DNA from: Phycisphaerales bacterium UBA7812
GTDB lineage: Bacteria > Planctomycetota > Phycisphaerae > Phycisphaerales > UBA1924
Assembly: GCA_002480345.1 (NCBI GenBank)
Contig: DLBY01000103.1
Location: forward strand, 1 to 21,617
Direction of reading: 5' to 3'
Length of the DNA: 21,617 nucleotides
The notes beneath the pieces were generated by a model. That model was not told where the DNA came from. It saw nothing but the letters and a program-made list of their open reading frames with translations, and did no database searches. Positions 1 through 8,991 of this stretch are shown here, one piece after another. The first letter of the stretch is position 1. Each line of letters opens with the position of its first letter. Made by a program: the position numbers and the translations under genes.

Positions 1-131
1 TCGACACCGTCGAGCTGGTCATGGAGTTCGAGGACGAGTTCGAGACTTCGATCCCCGACGACAAGGCCGAGCAGATCAAGACGGTCGGGCAGGCGATCAC
101 CTTCATCAAGGAAGCCCACGGGCTCGACTGA
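1..131 (+). CDS. acpP: Acyl carrier protein, C-terminal part (cut by window start)
   Basis: The frame entering at base 3 reads DTVELVMEFEDEFE and ends in KEAHGLD, stop at 129-131. This is the stretch just after the phosphopantetheine serine of ACP (normally DSLDTVEL); the serine itself lies outside the window. ACP carries the growing acyl chain as a thioester in type II fatty acid synthesis in the cytoplasm. The acidic helix II (VELVMEFEDEFE), which docks partner enzymes, is intact. The next gene, fabF, starts 22 bases after the stop, the usual acpP-fabF order, so the two are very probably cotranscribed. About 42 residues are visible of a protein that is usually about 78. Confidence 0.93.
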   Translation, partial: DTVELVMEFEDEFETSIPDDKAEQIKTVGQAITFIKEAHGLD

Positions 132-153
132 TCCCGATCGCGACGGACACCCC

Positions 154-1476
154 ATGACAAGCCAGACGGATCACGCTGCAACCGATCCCCGGGGCCGGGA
201 CGCTTCGGCGCGCCACCGCGTCGTCATCACCGGTGCGGGCGCCATCACCTGTCTCGGGGACGATGTCGCCTCGACTTGGGAGGCGATGCGCGACGCCCGC
301 TCCGGGATCGCGCACTACGAGACGCCCCCGTTCGAGGCGTACCCGGGTGAATGGGCGGTCAAGATCGCGGGCGAGGTCAAGGCGCTCGACACCAGCGGCT
401 ATCTCGAGCACCGCGAGGCGAAGAAGCTCGATCGTTCGACGCTCTTCGGCATGGGCGCCGCCCACCAGGCGGTCGCCCAGTCAGGGCTCGACTTCGGAAC
501 GATGAACGGTGAACGCTGCGGCGTGGTCATCGGGTCGGGCATCGGGGGCATCGGCACCATCGAGGACAGCCTCAACGCGCTGCGCGACAAGGGCGCCAGG
601 CGGGTCAACCCGTTCACCGTGCCCAAGCTCATGGTGAACGCGACCGCGGGCAATGTCTCGATCAAGTACGGCCTGCAGGGCCCCGCCTCGGCGCACGCGA
701 CGGCGTGCGCGTCCTCGGGGCACGCGATCGGGGACGCGATGCGGTACATCCGGCGCGGGGACTGCGATGTCATGCTCGCGGGCGGGGTGGAGGCGGCGAT
801 CACCCCCCTCTGCGTCGCGTCGTTCAGCGTGATGAAGGCCCTCTCGGCGCGCAACGACGAGCCCGAGAAGGCGAGCCGACCCTTCGACACGGGCCGCGAC
901 GGCTTCGTGATGGCGGAGGGCGGCGCAATCTTCGTTCTCGAGAGTCTTGAGCACGCGACGGCGCGGGGCGCGGAGATCCTCGCGGAACTGGTCGGGTTCG
1001 GCAATTCGTGCGACTCCCACCACATCACCGCCCCCGACCCCAACGGGATGGGTGCGACCCGCTCGATGAAGTGGGCGATGCGTGACGCGGGGATCGAACC
1101 GGGCGAGGTCGATTACATCAACGCGCACGGCACCTCGACTCCCCTGGGCGACGAGGCGGAGGTCGCGGCGGTGCTGGGCCTGTTCGGCGACCACGCCCGC
1201 AAGAGCGCGGGCGGCTCGCTGCTCATGAGCTCCACCAAGGGCGTGCACGGGCACGCGTTGGGTGCCTCGGGCGCGATCGAGATGATCGCGTGCCTCCACG
1301 CGGTGCGCGACGGGGTCATCGCCCCAACGGCGAACCTGGAGAACCCAGACGAGTCGTTCGACATCGACCTGGTCGCGCGGGAAGCCCGCGAGCGGCCCGC
1401 CCGCATCGCGATGAACAACACCTTCGGGTTCGGCGGGCACAACACCACGCTCATCCTCAAGCGTTTCGAGGGCTGA
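154..1476 (+). CDS. fabF: 3-oxoacyl-[ACP] synthase II (KAS II)
   Basis: A 440-residue beta-ketoacyl-ACP synthase that condenses malonyl-ACP with an acyl-ACP during fatty acid elongation. The thiolase-fold catalytic triad is visible: nucleophile Cys185 in TACASSGHAIGDA, His325 in NAHGTSTPLGD, and His367 in KGVHGHALGASGA, with the conserved Lys362 before it. The glycine-rich C-terminal FGFGGHN is also present. The length is slightly above the usual 410-415 residues because of a polar extension of about 20 residues before RVVITGAGA; a later start is possible but I see no better internal ATG. There is only a weak ribosome site (GGAC) before the ATG, as expected if it is translated from the acpP message. 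FabB is the main alternative; the acpP neighbour and overall pattern favour FabF. Confidence 0.97.
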   Translation: MTSQTDHAATDPRGRDASARHRVVITGAGAITCLGDDVASTWEAMRDARSGIAHYETPPFEAYPGEWAVKIAGEVKALDTSGYLEHREAKKLDRSTLFGMGAAHQAVAQSGLDFGTMNGERCGVVIGSGIGGIGTIEDSLNALRDKGARRVNPFTVPKLMVNATAGNVSIKYGLQGPASAHATACASSGHAIGDAMRYIRRGDCDVMLAGGVEAAITPLCVASFSVMKALSARNDEPEKASRPFDTGRDGFVMAEGGAIFVLESLEHATARGAEILAELVGFGNSCDSHHITAPDPNGMGATRSMKWAMRDAGIEPGEVDYINAHGTSTPLGDEAEVAAVLGLFGDHARKSAGGSLLMSSTKGVHGHALGASGAIEMIACLHAVRDGVIAPTANLENPDESFDIDLVAREARERPARIAMNNTFGFGGHNTTLILKRFEG

Positions 1477-1594
1477 CGCGGCCCACGGGCGGGTCCCGCC
1501 CGGCGCGGCACGCGGCTTGCGTTTCTCATCTCCCGGTCAAGTTCCGCGCACATCCTGCCGATGCGCGCGTCGCCTCTGCGCTGGGAGCCGCCTG

Positions 1595-1930
1595 ATGCCC
1601 ACCAAGCCCGAACACCTGCACCGTCTCGAGGTCCCCGTCATCGTGGAGTTGGGGCACCGCACCATGCGGCTGCGCGAGGTCATGGGTCTGCTCCCCGGAG
1701 CGATCATCGACCTGCACCGCGACGCGGAGGAAGAGCTCGAGCTGCTCATCAACAACCAGGTCATCGCGACAGGAACCGCGGTGAAGGTGGGCGAGAACTT
1801 CGGGATCCGTCTGACCGCAGTCGGGAGCGCCGACCAGCGGGCCCAGAGCATGTCCGTTGCGGACGAGACACCGGGCGAGGACGACGCCGCGGCTCTCGCG
1901 GAGGCGTTCCTCTCGGGCCAGGACATCTGA
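1595..1930 (+). CDS. fliN: Flagellar motor switch protein FliN (SpoA domain), stand-alone gene
   Basis: A 111-residue protein built almost entirely of one SpoA/FliN C-terminal domain: residues about 13-78 run VPVIVELGHRTMRLREVMGL, then LPGAIIDL, then INNQVIATGTAV and GENFGIRLT, which is the typical FliN strand order. In the flagellar C-ring, FliN binds FliM and FliG and helps set rotation direction; related SpoA proteins form the sorting platform of type III secretion. I chose the ATG at 1595 because GGGAG (1583-1587) lies 7 nt upstream and the in-frame stretch before it has no family similarity. The C-terminus is a short acidic, Ala-rich tail. No other flagellar gene is in the window, so the flagellar role rests on family similarity alone. 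It follows fabF by 118 bases and ends at a strong terminator. Confidence 0.85.
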   Translation: MPTKPEHLHRLEVPVIVELGHRTMRLREVMGLLPGAIIDLHRDAEEELELLINNQVIATGTAVKVGENFGIRLTAVGSADQRAQSMSVADETPGEDDAAALAEAFLSGQDI

Positions 1931-1953
1931 GCACCGCGGGATCGGCGCACGAA

Positions 1954-1980
1954 AAAGGCCCGGGATCGAGCCGGGCCTTT
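1954..1980. terminator. Bidirectional intrinsic terminator between fliN and the pseudopilin gene
   Basis: A perfect 10-bp stem, AAAGGCCCGG / CCGGGCCTTT, with a 7-nt loop. The plus strand ends in TTT. The minus strand ends in TTTTT because of the A-run at 1952-1956. It lies between the convergent ends of fliN (1930) and the minus-strand pseudopilin gene (2007) and probably serves both. Confidence 0.85.
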
Positions 1981-2006
1981 GTGGGATTGCGCCGTGAGCG
2001 GTTCGA

Positions 2007-3068
<1,062 letters not shown>

Positions 3069-3342
3069 GAGAGACCTCGGTTTCTGAGCGTCGCGAGAAA
3101 GGACGCTTCCGATGGGGACCGGCACGAGCAGCCGGGCGAGCCCCACCCCACAGGTGAATAACCCGAGCAGGATCGTAACACACCCTCGGGGCGCTGCCAA
3201 GCCTCAAATCGGTCAGGCGGGGCGTGTGGGCGCACAGATCGTGCCGCGCAGTCGGGGCAGGCCCCCCAGCCGGCGCAGATGTTCGGGTTTGCTTCGCCCC
3301 GAGGCGCGACCCGGGCCCAAGCCGCGGGGGGCAACGGGCCGA

Positions 3343-3348
3343 TACCCT
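3343..3348 (+). promoter_or_regulatory. Putative -10 element for the GH15 gene
   Basis: TACCCT, 8 nt before the ATG at 3357, in the context GGGCCGATACCCT. No Shine-Dalgarno is visible before that ATG, so the mRNA may start at or very near the start codon. No good -35 box is visible. Confidence 0.4.
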
Positions 3349-3356
3349 TTCCTTAC

Positions 3357-5357
3357 ATGGCACGCGATCTTCCCATCGGTAACGGCGACCTGCTGGTCAA
3401 CTTCGACGAGTTCTATCAGGTGCGCGATATGTACTACCCCCGGGTGGGCGCGCCGAACCACACGCTCGGGCATGTCCAGCACTTCGGGGTCTGGGCGGAC
3501 GGCGACTTCGCCTGGGTCAGCGAGGAGGGCTGGACGCGGTCGCTCGCGTACGCGCCCGACTCGCTGGTCACCGCGGTCACCCTGCGACACGAGAAGCTCG
3601 GCATCGAGCTGATCTGCAACGACACGGTGGACTTCCACGAGCCCGTCCACTTCCGTCGGGTGCGCTGCCGCGATCTGCTGGGCAAGGACCGGGATGTGCG
3701 CATCTTCTACCACATCGACCTGTCGATCGACGGGTCCCCGGTGGGGGACACCGCGAACTACGACCCGCAGACCGACGCGGTCGTGCTCTACAAGGAGAAG
3801 TCCTACTTCCTGTTCAACGAGATGCGGGAGGGCGAGGTCGGCATCGACCACTGGGCGATCGGGCACAAGAAGATCGGCGGCGCCGAGGGCACCTGGCGCG
3901 ACGCGGAGGACGGCGAGCTGGGGCGCAACGCGATCAGCCAGGGCTCGGTCGACGCGACGGTCGGGTTCAACCTCGCGGTCCCGGCGGGGGGCGAGGCGGA
4001 GGTCGTCTCGTGGATGGCGTGCGGCGAGAGCTACAACGAGGTGCGCGAGCTCAACGACCGGGTGATCGAGAAGGGGCCCGGGAAGATGATCGCGCGCACC
4101 GAGGCCTACTGGCGCCTCTGGTGCAACAAGGAGCAGCGCGACTGCTCGCCGCTCCCCGACGCGGTCCGCGACCTGTTCAACCGCTCGCAGCTCATCATGC
4201 GCACGCAGATCGACAACGGCGGGGCGATCATCGCGGCGAACGACTCGGACATCGCCCAGTTCGGGGGCGACCACTACTCGTACTGCTGGATGCGGGACGG
4301 GGCGCTGGTCGCGCAGGGGTTGATCCTCACCGGGCAGAGCGAGCTGAGCCGCTCGTTCTTCCGCTACGCGGAGCGGTGCATCGAGGACAGCGGGTATTTC
4401 CTGCACAAGTACACCCCGAGCGGGGCGCTCGCGTCGAGCTGGCACCCCTGGATCATCAACGGGGAGCCCGTGCTGCCGATCCAGCAGGACGAGACGGCGC
4501 TGGTCCTCTGGGCGCTGCGCAAGCACTACGAGTACTACCGGGATGTCGAGTTCATCAAGCCGATGTATTCGCGGCTGGTGACCCACCCCGCGGAATGGAT
4601 GATCTCCTACCGGGACAAGAACGGGCTGCCCAAGCCCTCGTGGGACCTCTGGGAGGAGCGGCGCGGGATCCACACCTTCACCGTCGCGTGCACGATCGGC
4701 GCCCTCGAGGCGGCGGCGGAGTTCGCGAGCGACTTCGGGGAGCCCGAGCGGACGAGCCGCTTCCGCGCCGTCGCCGACGAGATGCGGGTCGCGCTCCGCC
4801 GGCACCTCTGGAACGCGGAGGAGGGGCGTTTCGCGCGGCTCGCGACGGTCGAATCGGACGGCTCGTACCGCCTCGACATGACCCCGGACTCCGCGAACTT
4901 CGCGCTCTGGGCGGTGGGCGGGCTGAGCCCACGCGACGCGGATATCGAGGCGGAGATGGAGGCCCTGCGGACGAAGCTCGAGGTCAAGACCGAGGTGGGC
5001 GGATTCGCGCGCTACCGGCGCGACTATTACCACCAGGTCGAGGCGGAGGACATCGACACGGTCCCGGGCAACCCGTGGGTGATCTGCACGCTGTGGCAGG
5101 CCTGGTACGCGATCGAGCGCGCCACGACGCTCGAGGAACTCAACGAGGCGATGCCCTACTTCGAGTGGTGCGTCGAGAAGGCGGAGGAGAGCGGGGTGCT
5201 CGCGGAGCAGTACCACCCCTACAGCGGCGCGCCGATGAGCGTGAGCCCGCTGACCTGGAGCCACTCGACCTTCGCGACGGTGTGCGTGCGCTACCTCGAC
5301 CGGCACCGCGAGTTGAGCCTGCTCAACGGCGTGCGCGAAGCGGTCGCCTCGCTCTGA
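3357..5357 (+). CDS. Glycoside hydrolase family 15 protein (glucoamylase-type)
   Basis: 666 residues with the two-domain plan of bacterial GH15 enzymes: an N-terminal beta-sandwich (about 1-270, opening ARDLPIGNGDLLVNFDEFYQ) and an (alpha/alpha)6 barrel (about 290-650). The catalytic acid is in WDLWEERRG (E433/E434) and the catalytic base is Glu617 in LAEQYHPYSGAP. GYFLHKY, QQDETALVLWAL and TVPGNPWVICTLW are other typical barrel motifs. The family releases beta-D-glucose from the ends of alpha-glucans (glucoamylase), and some members act on trehalose or dextrans; the exact substrate cannot be read here. There is no signal peptide, so it is probably cytoplasmic and acts on glycogen or imported maltodextrins. 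I chose the ATG at 3357 because family members begin at this motif. It is convergent with zntB, with 21 bases between the stops. Confidence 0.92.
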   Translation: MARDLPIGNGDLLVNFDEFYQVRDMYYPRVGAPNHTLGHVQHFGVWADGDFAWVSEEGWTRSLAYAPDSLVTAVTLRHEKLGIELICNDTVDFHEPVHFRRVRCRDLLGKDRDVRIFYHIDLSIDGSPVGDTANYDPQTDAVVLYKEKSYFLFNEMREGEVGIDHWAIGHKKIGGAEGTWRDAEDGELGRNAISQGSVDATVGFNLAVPAGGEAEVVSWMACGESYNEVRELNDRVIEKGPGKMIARTEAYWRLWCNKEQRDCSPLPDAVRDLFNRSQLIMRTQIDNGGAIIAANDSDIAQFGGDHYSYCWMRDGALVAQGLILTGQSELSRSFFRYAERCIEDSGYFLHKYTPSGALASSWHPWIINGEPVLPIQQDETALVLWALRKHYEYYRDVEFIKPMYSRLVTHPAEWMISYRDKNGLPKPSWDLWEERRGIHTFTVACTIGALEAAAEFASDFGEPERTSRFRAVADEMRVALRRHLWNAEEGRFARLATVESDGSYRLDMTPDSANFALWAVGGLSPRDADIEAEMEALRTKLEVKTEVGGFARYRRDYYHQVEAEDIDTVPGNPWVICTLWQAWYAIERATTLEELNEAMPYFEWCVEKAEESGVLAEQYHPYSGAPMSVSPLTWSHSTFATVCVRYLDRHRELSLLNGVREAVASL

Positions 5358-5378
5358 CGAAGACAGGCCGTCGGGTGT

Positions 5379-6416
5379 TCAGCGGCGGTGCGCGAGCAGC
5401 GCAGCCGCGATCGCGGATCCCGCGGCGGTGAGCAGCATCAGCCCGAGGATGATCCAGACGCCCCATTCGTGGTCGGCGAACGGCAGGTTGTCGAAGTTCA
5501 TGCCCCAGACGCCCGCGATGAGCCCAAGCGGGAGAAAGACCGTCGCGACGGCGGTGAGGCGCGCGCTCTGCCGGGTGGCACGCTCGCCCGCGAGGACGGT
5601 GAGCTCCTCGTACGCGGCGGAGGCTCGATCGCGGATCTCGTCGATGCCGTCCACGATGCGCGCGGCGCCGTCCATCGCGTCGAGCGCCAGCATCTGGTCC
5701 GCTCTGCTGAACCAGGGGGGCGCCGAGCGGGCGAACTCACCCAGCACCTCGCGCTGGGGCTGGATGTAGCGCCGGATCTGGATCGCGCTGCGGCGGATCC
5801 CCGCGATCTCGTTGCGGAGCTCGGTGTCGTGCTCGCCCGACGCGAGGGACGATTCCGCGTCGTCCATGCGCTCGTCCATCCGCGCGAGCACCGGCAGCAG
5901 ACGGTCGCTGAGTCCCGACGCGAGCCGGCTCACGAACTCGGCGGAGTCCCGCGGGCCGGAGCCCTTGAGCAACGCGTCGCGCATGGACGCGATCGTCGCG
6001 ATCTTCCGGCGCCGGAGCGTCACGATCCGGTGCTCGTCGATCCAGACGCGGACGGAGACCATGTCCTCCACCGCGGCGCCCTCGTTGAGGTTCGCGCCGC
6101 GGAGGATGATCACAAGGCCCGCGACATCGCCCCCGTCGCCCGCGAAGTGGGCGAGGCGCGGTCGCGGGTCGTCGCTGAACAGCGCGGGGAGCGCCGCGTC
6201 GGGGATGCGGGCGTGCGCCTTGAGCCAGGCCCGCGCTTTCGGCGCGGTGCGTTCGAGGTGGATCCAGAGGTCGCCGGCCTCCGCGTCGCCCAGCGGGTCG
6301 GCCTCGAGCGCCTCCCACGCGACGCTCGTGCCTTGGCCGTTGCCGTGCAAACGGTACGCGCCCAGCAGCCCTCCGCGATAGTCGAGGGCGTCGTTTCTTG
6401 CGTCGGGCGGGGGCAC
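5379..6416 (-). CDS. zntB: CorA-superfamily divalent metal transporter (ZntB-like)
   Basis: 345 residues. A long cytoplasmic alpha/beta and coiled-coil domain (about 1-285, with the helix-rich RNEIAGIRRSAIQIRRYIQP) is followed by two C-terminal membrane helices (about 288-306 and 318-342). The pore signature Gly-Met-Asn is present at 305-307 in GVWGMNFDN, and the loop after it is NLPFADHEWG. CorA members import Mg2+, Co2+ or Ni2+; ZntB members move Zn2+. The domain layout and VSVRVWIDEHRIVTLRRRKI favour ZntB, but ion choice is not provable from sequence. The start codon is GTG at 6416, 4 bases after the purM stop, and its ribosome site lies inside the purM end, so the two genes are probably translationally coupled. 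Confidence 0.85.
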   Translation of the reverse strand: MPPPDARNDALDYRGGLLGAYRLHGNGQGTSVAWEALEADPLGDAEAGDLWIHLERTAPKARAWLKAHARIPDAALPALFSDDPRPRLAHFAGDGGDVAGLVIILRGANLNEGAAVEDMVSVRVWIDEHRIVTLRRRKIATIASMRDALLKGSGPRDSAEFVSRLASGLSDRLLPVLARMDERMDDAESSLASGEHDTELRNEIAGIRRSAIQIRRYIQPQREVLGEFARSAPPWFSRADQMLALDAMDGAARIVDGIDEIRDRASAAYEELTVLAGERATRQSARLTAVATVFLPLGLIAGVWGMNFDNLPFADHEWGVWIILGLMLLTAAGSAIAAALLAHRR

Positions 6417-6420
6417 GGGT

Positions 6421-7521
6421 TTACCTCCGCTTGCGTCGGGGCTTTTCCACGACCTTGCCGGTGCCCTTGACGATGCGCCCGATGGTGTGCACGCGTTCGC
6501 CCATCTTCGCGAGGCGCTTCGCGGTCGCGTCGGCGAAATTGGGGCGGACGATCAGGCAGTAGCCGATGCCCATGTTGAAGACGCGGCGCATCTCCGCCTG
6601 CTCGACATTCCCGCGCTCCGCGAGGAAGCGGAACACCGGGGGCGTCTCCCAGGCGCCCCAGTCGATCTCGGCGTTGACATCACCCGGGAGCGAACGCACC
6701 AGGTTGCCCGCGAGCCCCCCCCCCGTGATGTGCGCCATCCCCGTGATCACCTTCTTCACCTTGTACGCCCGCTGGGCGCGCACGATGGGCTGGGCGTAGA
6801 TCCGGGTCGGGGTGAGGAGGACCTCGCCCAGCGTCCGGCTCGCGTCGAGCTCGGGGTAGACCTTCCCCAGATTGAGTTTGCGGGCGGAGACGATCTTGCG
6901 CACCAGCGTGAACCCGTTGCTGTGCAGGCCGTCGGATTCGAGCCCGAGCACGACATCCCCGGGTTCGACGCGGGTCGCGTCCATCGCGCGGCTGAGCTCC
7001 ACGACCCCGAGCGAGAAGCCCGCGAGGTCGTAATCCCCCGCCTTGTAGACATCGGGGAGTTCGGCGGTCTCGCCCCCGACGAGGGCGCAGCCCGCGATCT
7101 CGCAGCCCTTTGCGACACCCGCGACGAGGCGTTCGATCATGACGGGGTCGACCTTGTGGATGCCGATGTAATCCAGGAAGAGCAGGGGCTCGGCACCCTG
7201 GACGATCAGGTCGTTGACATTCATCGCGACGCAGTCGATGCCGACGGTGTCGTGCACGCCCGTCTCGATCGCGAGGATGACCTTGGAGCCCACGCCGTCG
7301 GTGCAGGCGACAAGGACCGGGTCTCGGTAGTTCCGCCTGAAGAGCTGCTCGTTAAAATCGAGGCGGAAGAGGCCCGCGAAGCCCCCGGGGTTGTCGATGA
7401 CGCGGGGCCCGTGCGTGCGCCGGATGTGCTGCTGGATCCGCCTGACGGCTTCGTCCCCCGCGTCGATGTCAACGCCGGAGTCGGCATAGGTGAGCGGTTT
7501 CGGGCGCGCGGTGCTGGGCAT
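6421..7521 (-). CDS. purM: Phosphoribosylformylglycinamidine cyclo-ligase (AIR synthetase)
   Basis: 366 residues, near the usual about 345. It catalyses the fifth step of purine synthesis: ATP-dependent ring closure of FGAM to aminoimidazole ribotide in the cytoplasm. Family motifs in order: YADSGVDIDAGDEAV (12-26), TDGVGSKVILAIE (74-86), NVNDLIVQGAEPLLFLDY (91-108), GGETAELPDVY (149-159), DLAGFSLG and LESDGLHSNGF (194-204), and HITGGGLAGN. A basic tail of about 10 residues (EKPRRKRR) ends the protein. No other purine gene is in the window. No Shine-Dalgarno precedes the ATG; a TAAACT hexamer 6 nt upstream suggests a leaderless message. zntB follows immediately. Confidence 0.96.
   Translation of the reverse strand: MPSTARPKPLTYADSGVDIDAGDEAVRRIQQHIRRTHGPRVIDNPGGFAGLFRLDFNEQLFRRNYRDPVLVACTDGVGSKVILAIETGVHDTVGIDCVAMNVNDLIVQGAEPLLFLDYIGIHKVDPVMIERLVAGVAKGCEIAGCALVGGETAELPDVYKAGDYDLAGFSLGVVELSRAMDATRVEPGDVVLGLESDGLHSNGFTLVRKIVSARKLNLGKVYPELDASRTLGEVLLTPTRIYAQPIVRAQRAYKVKKVITGMAHITGGGLAGNLVRSLPGDVNAEIDWGAWETPPVFRFLAERGNVEQAEMRRVFNMGIGYCLIVRPNFADATAKRLAKMGERVHTIGRIVKGTGKVVEKPRRKRR
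6424..6428 (-). promoter_or_regulatory. Ribosome binding site of zntB inside the end of purM
   Basis: On the minus strand GGAGG runs directly into the purM stop codon (TAA) and is 7 nt before the GTG at 6416. This fixes the zntB start and suggests coupling by terminating ribosomes. Confidence 0.75.
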
Positions 7522-7527
7522 CGGCAG

Positions 7528-7533
7528 AGTTTA
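7528..7533 (-). promoter_or_regulatory. Putative -10 element for purM
   Basis: On the minus strand, TAAACT (4 of 6 matches to TATAAT) in GGGCGCTAAACT, ending 6 nt before the ATG at 7521. This position would start transcription at or next to the start codon. No -35 is recognisable. Confidence 0.4.
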
Positions 7534-7621
7534 GCGCCCGGGCGAGGGCAAGCCGCGGGGGGCGGGAAGAGGCTCAAGGGATTGATGACGGCGTGCGGTG
7601 GTGTGCGCGGGCGCGGGCGGC

Positions 7622-7627
7622 TACCCT
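7622..7627 (+). promoter_or_regulatory. Putative -10 element for metK
   Basis: TACCCT within GGCGGCTACCCTC, almost identical to the -10 context of the tRNA promoter (GGCGGCTACCATC at 9763-9775). It would give a leader of about 105 nt containing the stem-loop at 7646-7679. The -35 is unclear. Confidence 0.35.
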
Positions 7628-7645
7628 CATGGTCCACGCGAGCCG

Positions 7646-7679
7646 GTTTGATCCGGCTTTGCGGATAAACGGATCAAGC
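7646..7679 (+). promoter_or_regulatory. Stem-loop in the metK 5' leader (possible cis-regulatory RNA)
   Basis: TTGATCCG (7648-7655) pairs perfectly with CGGATCAA (7670-7677) around a 14-nt loop, and a U-G and a G-C pair extend the stem to 10 bp. It is 59 nt before the metK ATG and is not followed by a T-run, so it is not a standard terminator. I cannot match it to a known SAM riboswitch class by eye. A DNA-binding site or a chance structure are the alternatives. Confidence 0.4.
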
Positions 7680-7738
7680 GTGTCTGGGCGCGTCGAGCGT
7701 CTGGCGCGCACAGCAACACACCGGTCTCAGGAGCCGAC

Positions 7739-8905
7739 ATGGGCAGCCACCTCTTTACTTCCGAATCTGTCTCGATGGGCCACCCCGACAAGATCTGCGA
7801 CCAGATCTCCGACGCGATCCTCGACGCGATGATCGCGAAGGACCCGCACTCGCGCGTCGCGGTCGAGACGATGGTCGCGACCGGTCTGGTCGTTGTCGCG
7901 GGCGAGGTGACGACCGAGACCTATGTCGATATCCAGGATGTCGTCCGCTCGACGATCCGCGATATCGGGTACACGGATTCGCGGCTGCACTTCGCCGAGG
8001 AATCGTGCGCCGTGCTCGTCGCGCTCAACAAGCAGAGCCCCGACATCGCGCAGGGCGTGGACAAGGAGGGCGCGGGCGACCAGGGCATGATGTTCGGGTT
8101 CGCGTGCCGGGAGACGGAGGAGCTCATGCCCCTCCCGATCCAGCTGAGCCACCGTCTGGTGGAGCGGCACGCGCAGGTGCGCCGGGAGCAGATCATCCCG
8201 GGGCTGCGCCCCGACGCGAAGAGCCAGGTCACGATCGAGTACGAGAACGGGAAGCCGCGGGCGGTGGACACCGTCGTGATGTCCACCCAGCACGACCCGA
8301 GCTGGACGGGGGAGAGCCAGCAGAAGAAGCTCAAAGACGAGGTCATCGAGCACATCTTCAAGCCCGTGCTGGGCGATCGCTGGAACAACGGGATCACCGT
8401 GCATGTGAACCCGACCGGCAACTTCGAGATCGGCGGGCCCCACGGCGACGCGGGTCTCACCGGGCGCAAGATCATCGTCGACACCTACGGCGGACGCGGG
8501 CGGCACGGCGGCGGCGCCTTCAGCGGCAAGGACCCGACCAAGGTCGACCGCTCCGCGGCGTACATGGCGCGGTATGTCGCGAAGAACATCGTCGCGGCGG
8601 GGCTCGCCGACGAGTGCGAGGTGCAGCTGAGCTACGCGATCGGCGTGTCCGAGCCGACGAGTGTGTTCGTGGACACCTTCGGGACCGCGAAGACCGACGA
8701 GGCGAAGATCGAGAAGGCGGTGCGTGAGGTCTTCCCGCTCACGCCCAAGGGGATCATCGAGACGCTGAACCTCCGCAAGCCGATCTATCGCCCGACCGCG
8801 CGGCACGGGCACTTCGGGCGCAAGCCCTACGAGCAGGACGGGCACACATTCTTCCCTTGGGAGAAGACCGACAAGGCGGACGCGCTCAAGACCGCCGCGG
8901 GCTGA
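7739..8905 (+). CDS. metK: S-adenosylmethionine synthetase
   Basis: 388 residues, full length. It makes SAM from methionine and ATP in the cytoplasm, supplying methyl groups to the whole cell. The first motif ESVSMGHPDKICDQISDAI (9-27) holds the ATP-binding HPDK. Signature 1, GAGDQGMMFG, is at 111-120, and the phosphate-binding loop GGGAFSGKDPTKVDRSAAY begins at 257. The C-terminal part carries GVSEPTSVFVDTFGT and ARHGHFGR. The ATG has AGGAG (7729-7733) 5 nt upstream, so unlike several neighbours it uses a normal ribosome site behind a transcribed leader. It is a single-gene unit with its own terminator; ahcY and other methyl-cycle genes are not adjacent. Confidence 0.98.
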   Translation: MGSHLFTSESVSMGHPDKICDQISDAILDAMIAKDPHSRVAVETMVATGLVVVAGEVTTETYVDIQDVVRSTIRDIGYTDSRLHFAEESCAVLVALNKQSPDIAQGVDKEGAGDQGMMFGFACRETEELMPLPIQLSHRLVERHAQVRREQIIPGLRPDAKSQVTIEYENGKPRAVDTVVMSTQHDPSWTGESQQKKLKDEVIEHIFKPVLGDRWNNGITVHVNPTGNFEIGGPHGDAGLTGRKIIVDTYGGRGRHGGGAFSGKDPTKVDRSAAYMARYVAKNIVAAGLADECEVQLSYAIGVSEPTSVFVDTFGTAKTDEAKIEKAVREVFPLTPKGIIETLNLRKPIYRPTARHGHFGRKPYEQDGHTFFPWEKTDKADALKTAAG

Positions 8906-8937
8906 TCGCCTCATCTCTGCGGACACGCACACACACG

Positions 8938-8966
8938 ACGCGGCTCCGAGCGAGCCGCGTTTTTTT
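8938..8966 (+). terminator. Intrinsic terminator of metK
   Basis: A perfect 9-bp stem ACGCGGCTC / GAGCCGCGT with a 5-nt loop, followed by TTTTTT, 33 nt after the metK stop. The reverse strand has no T-run, so it does not serve nadD. Confidence 0.9.
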
Positions 8967-8991
8967 GTGGAGTCTCTTGGGCAGGGGGTGT

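Noticed and set aside
1..1930. Biosynthetic gene cluster suggested by ACP plus ketosynthase
   Set aside because: acpP-fabF is the standard fatty acid pair, and no tailoring, PKS or NRPS genes follow.
7622..7738. A known SAM-I riboswitch before metK
   Set aside because: The leader is too short for the four-way junction, and I could not find the conserved SAM-I core or a terminator-antiterminator pair.
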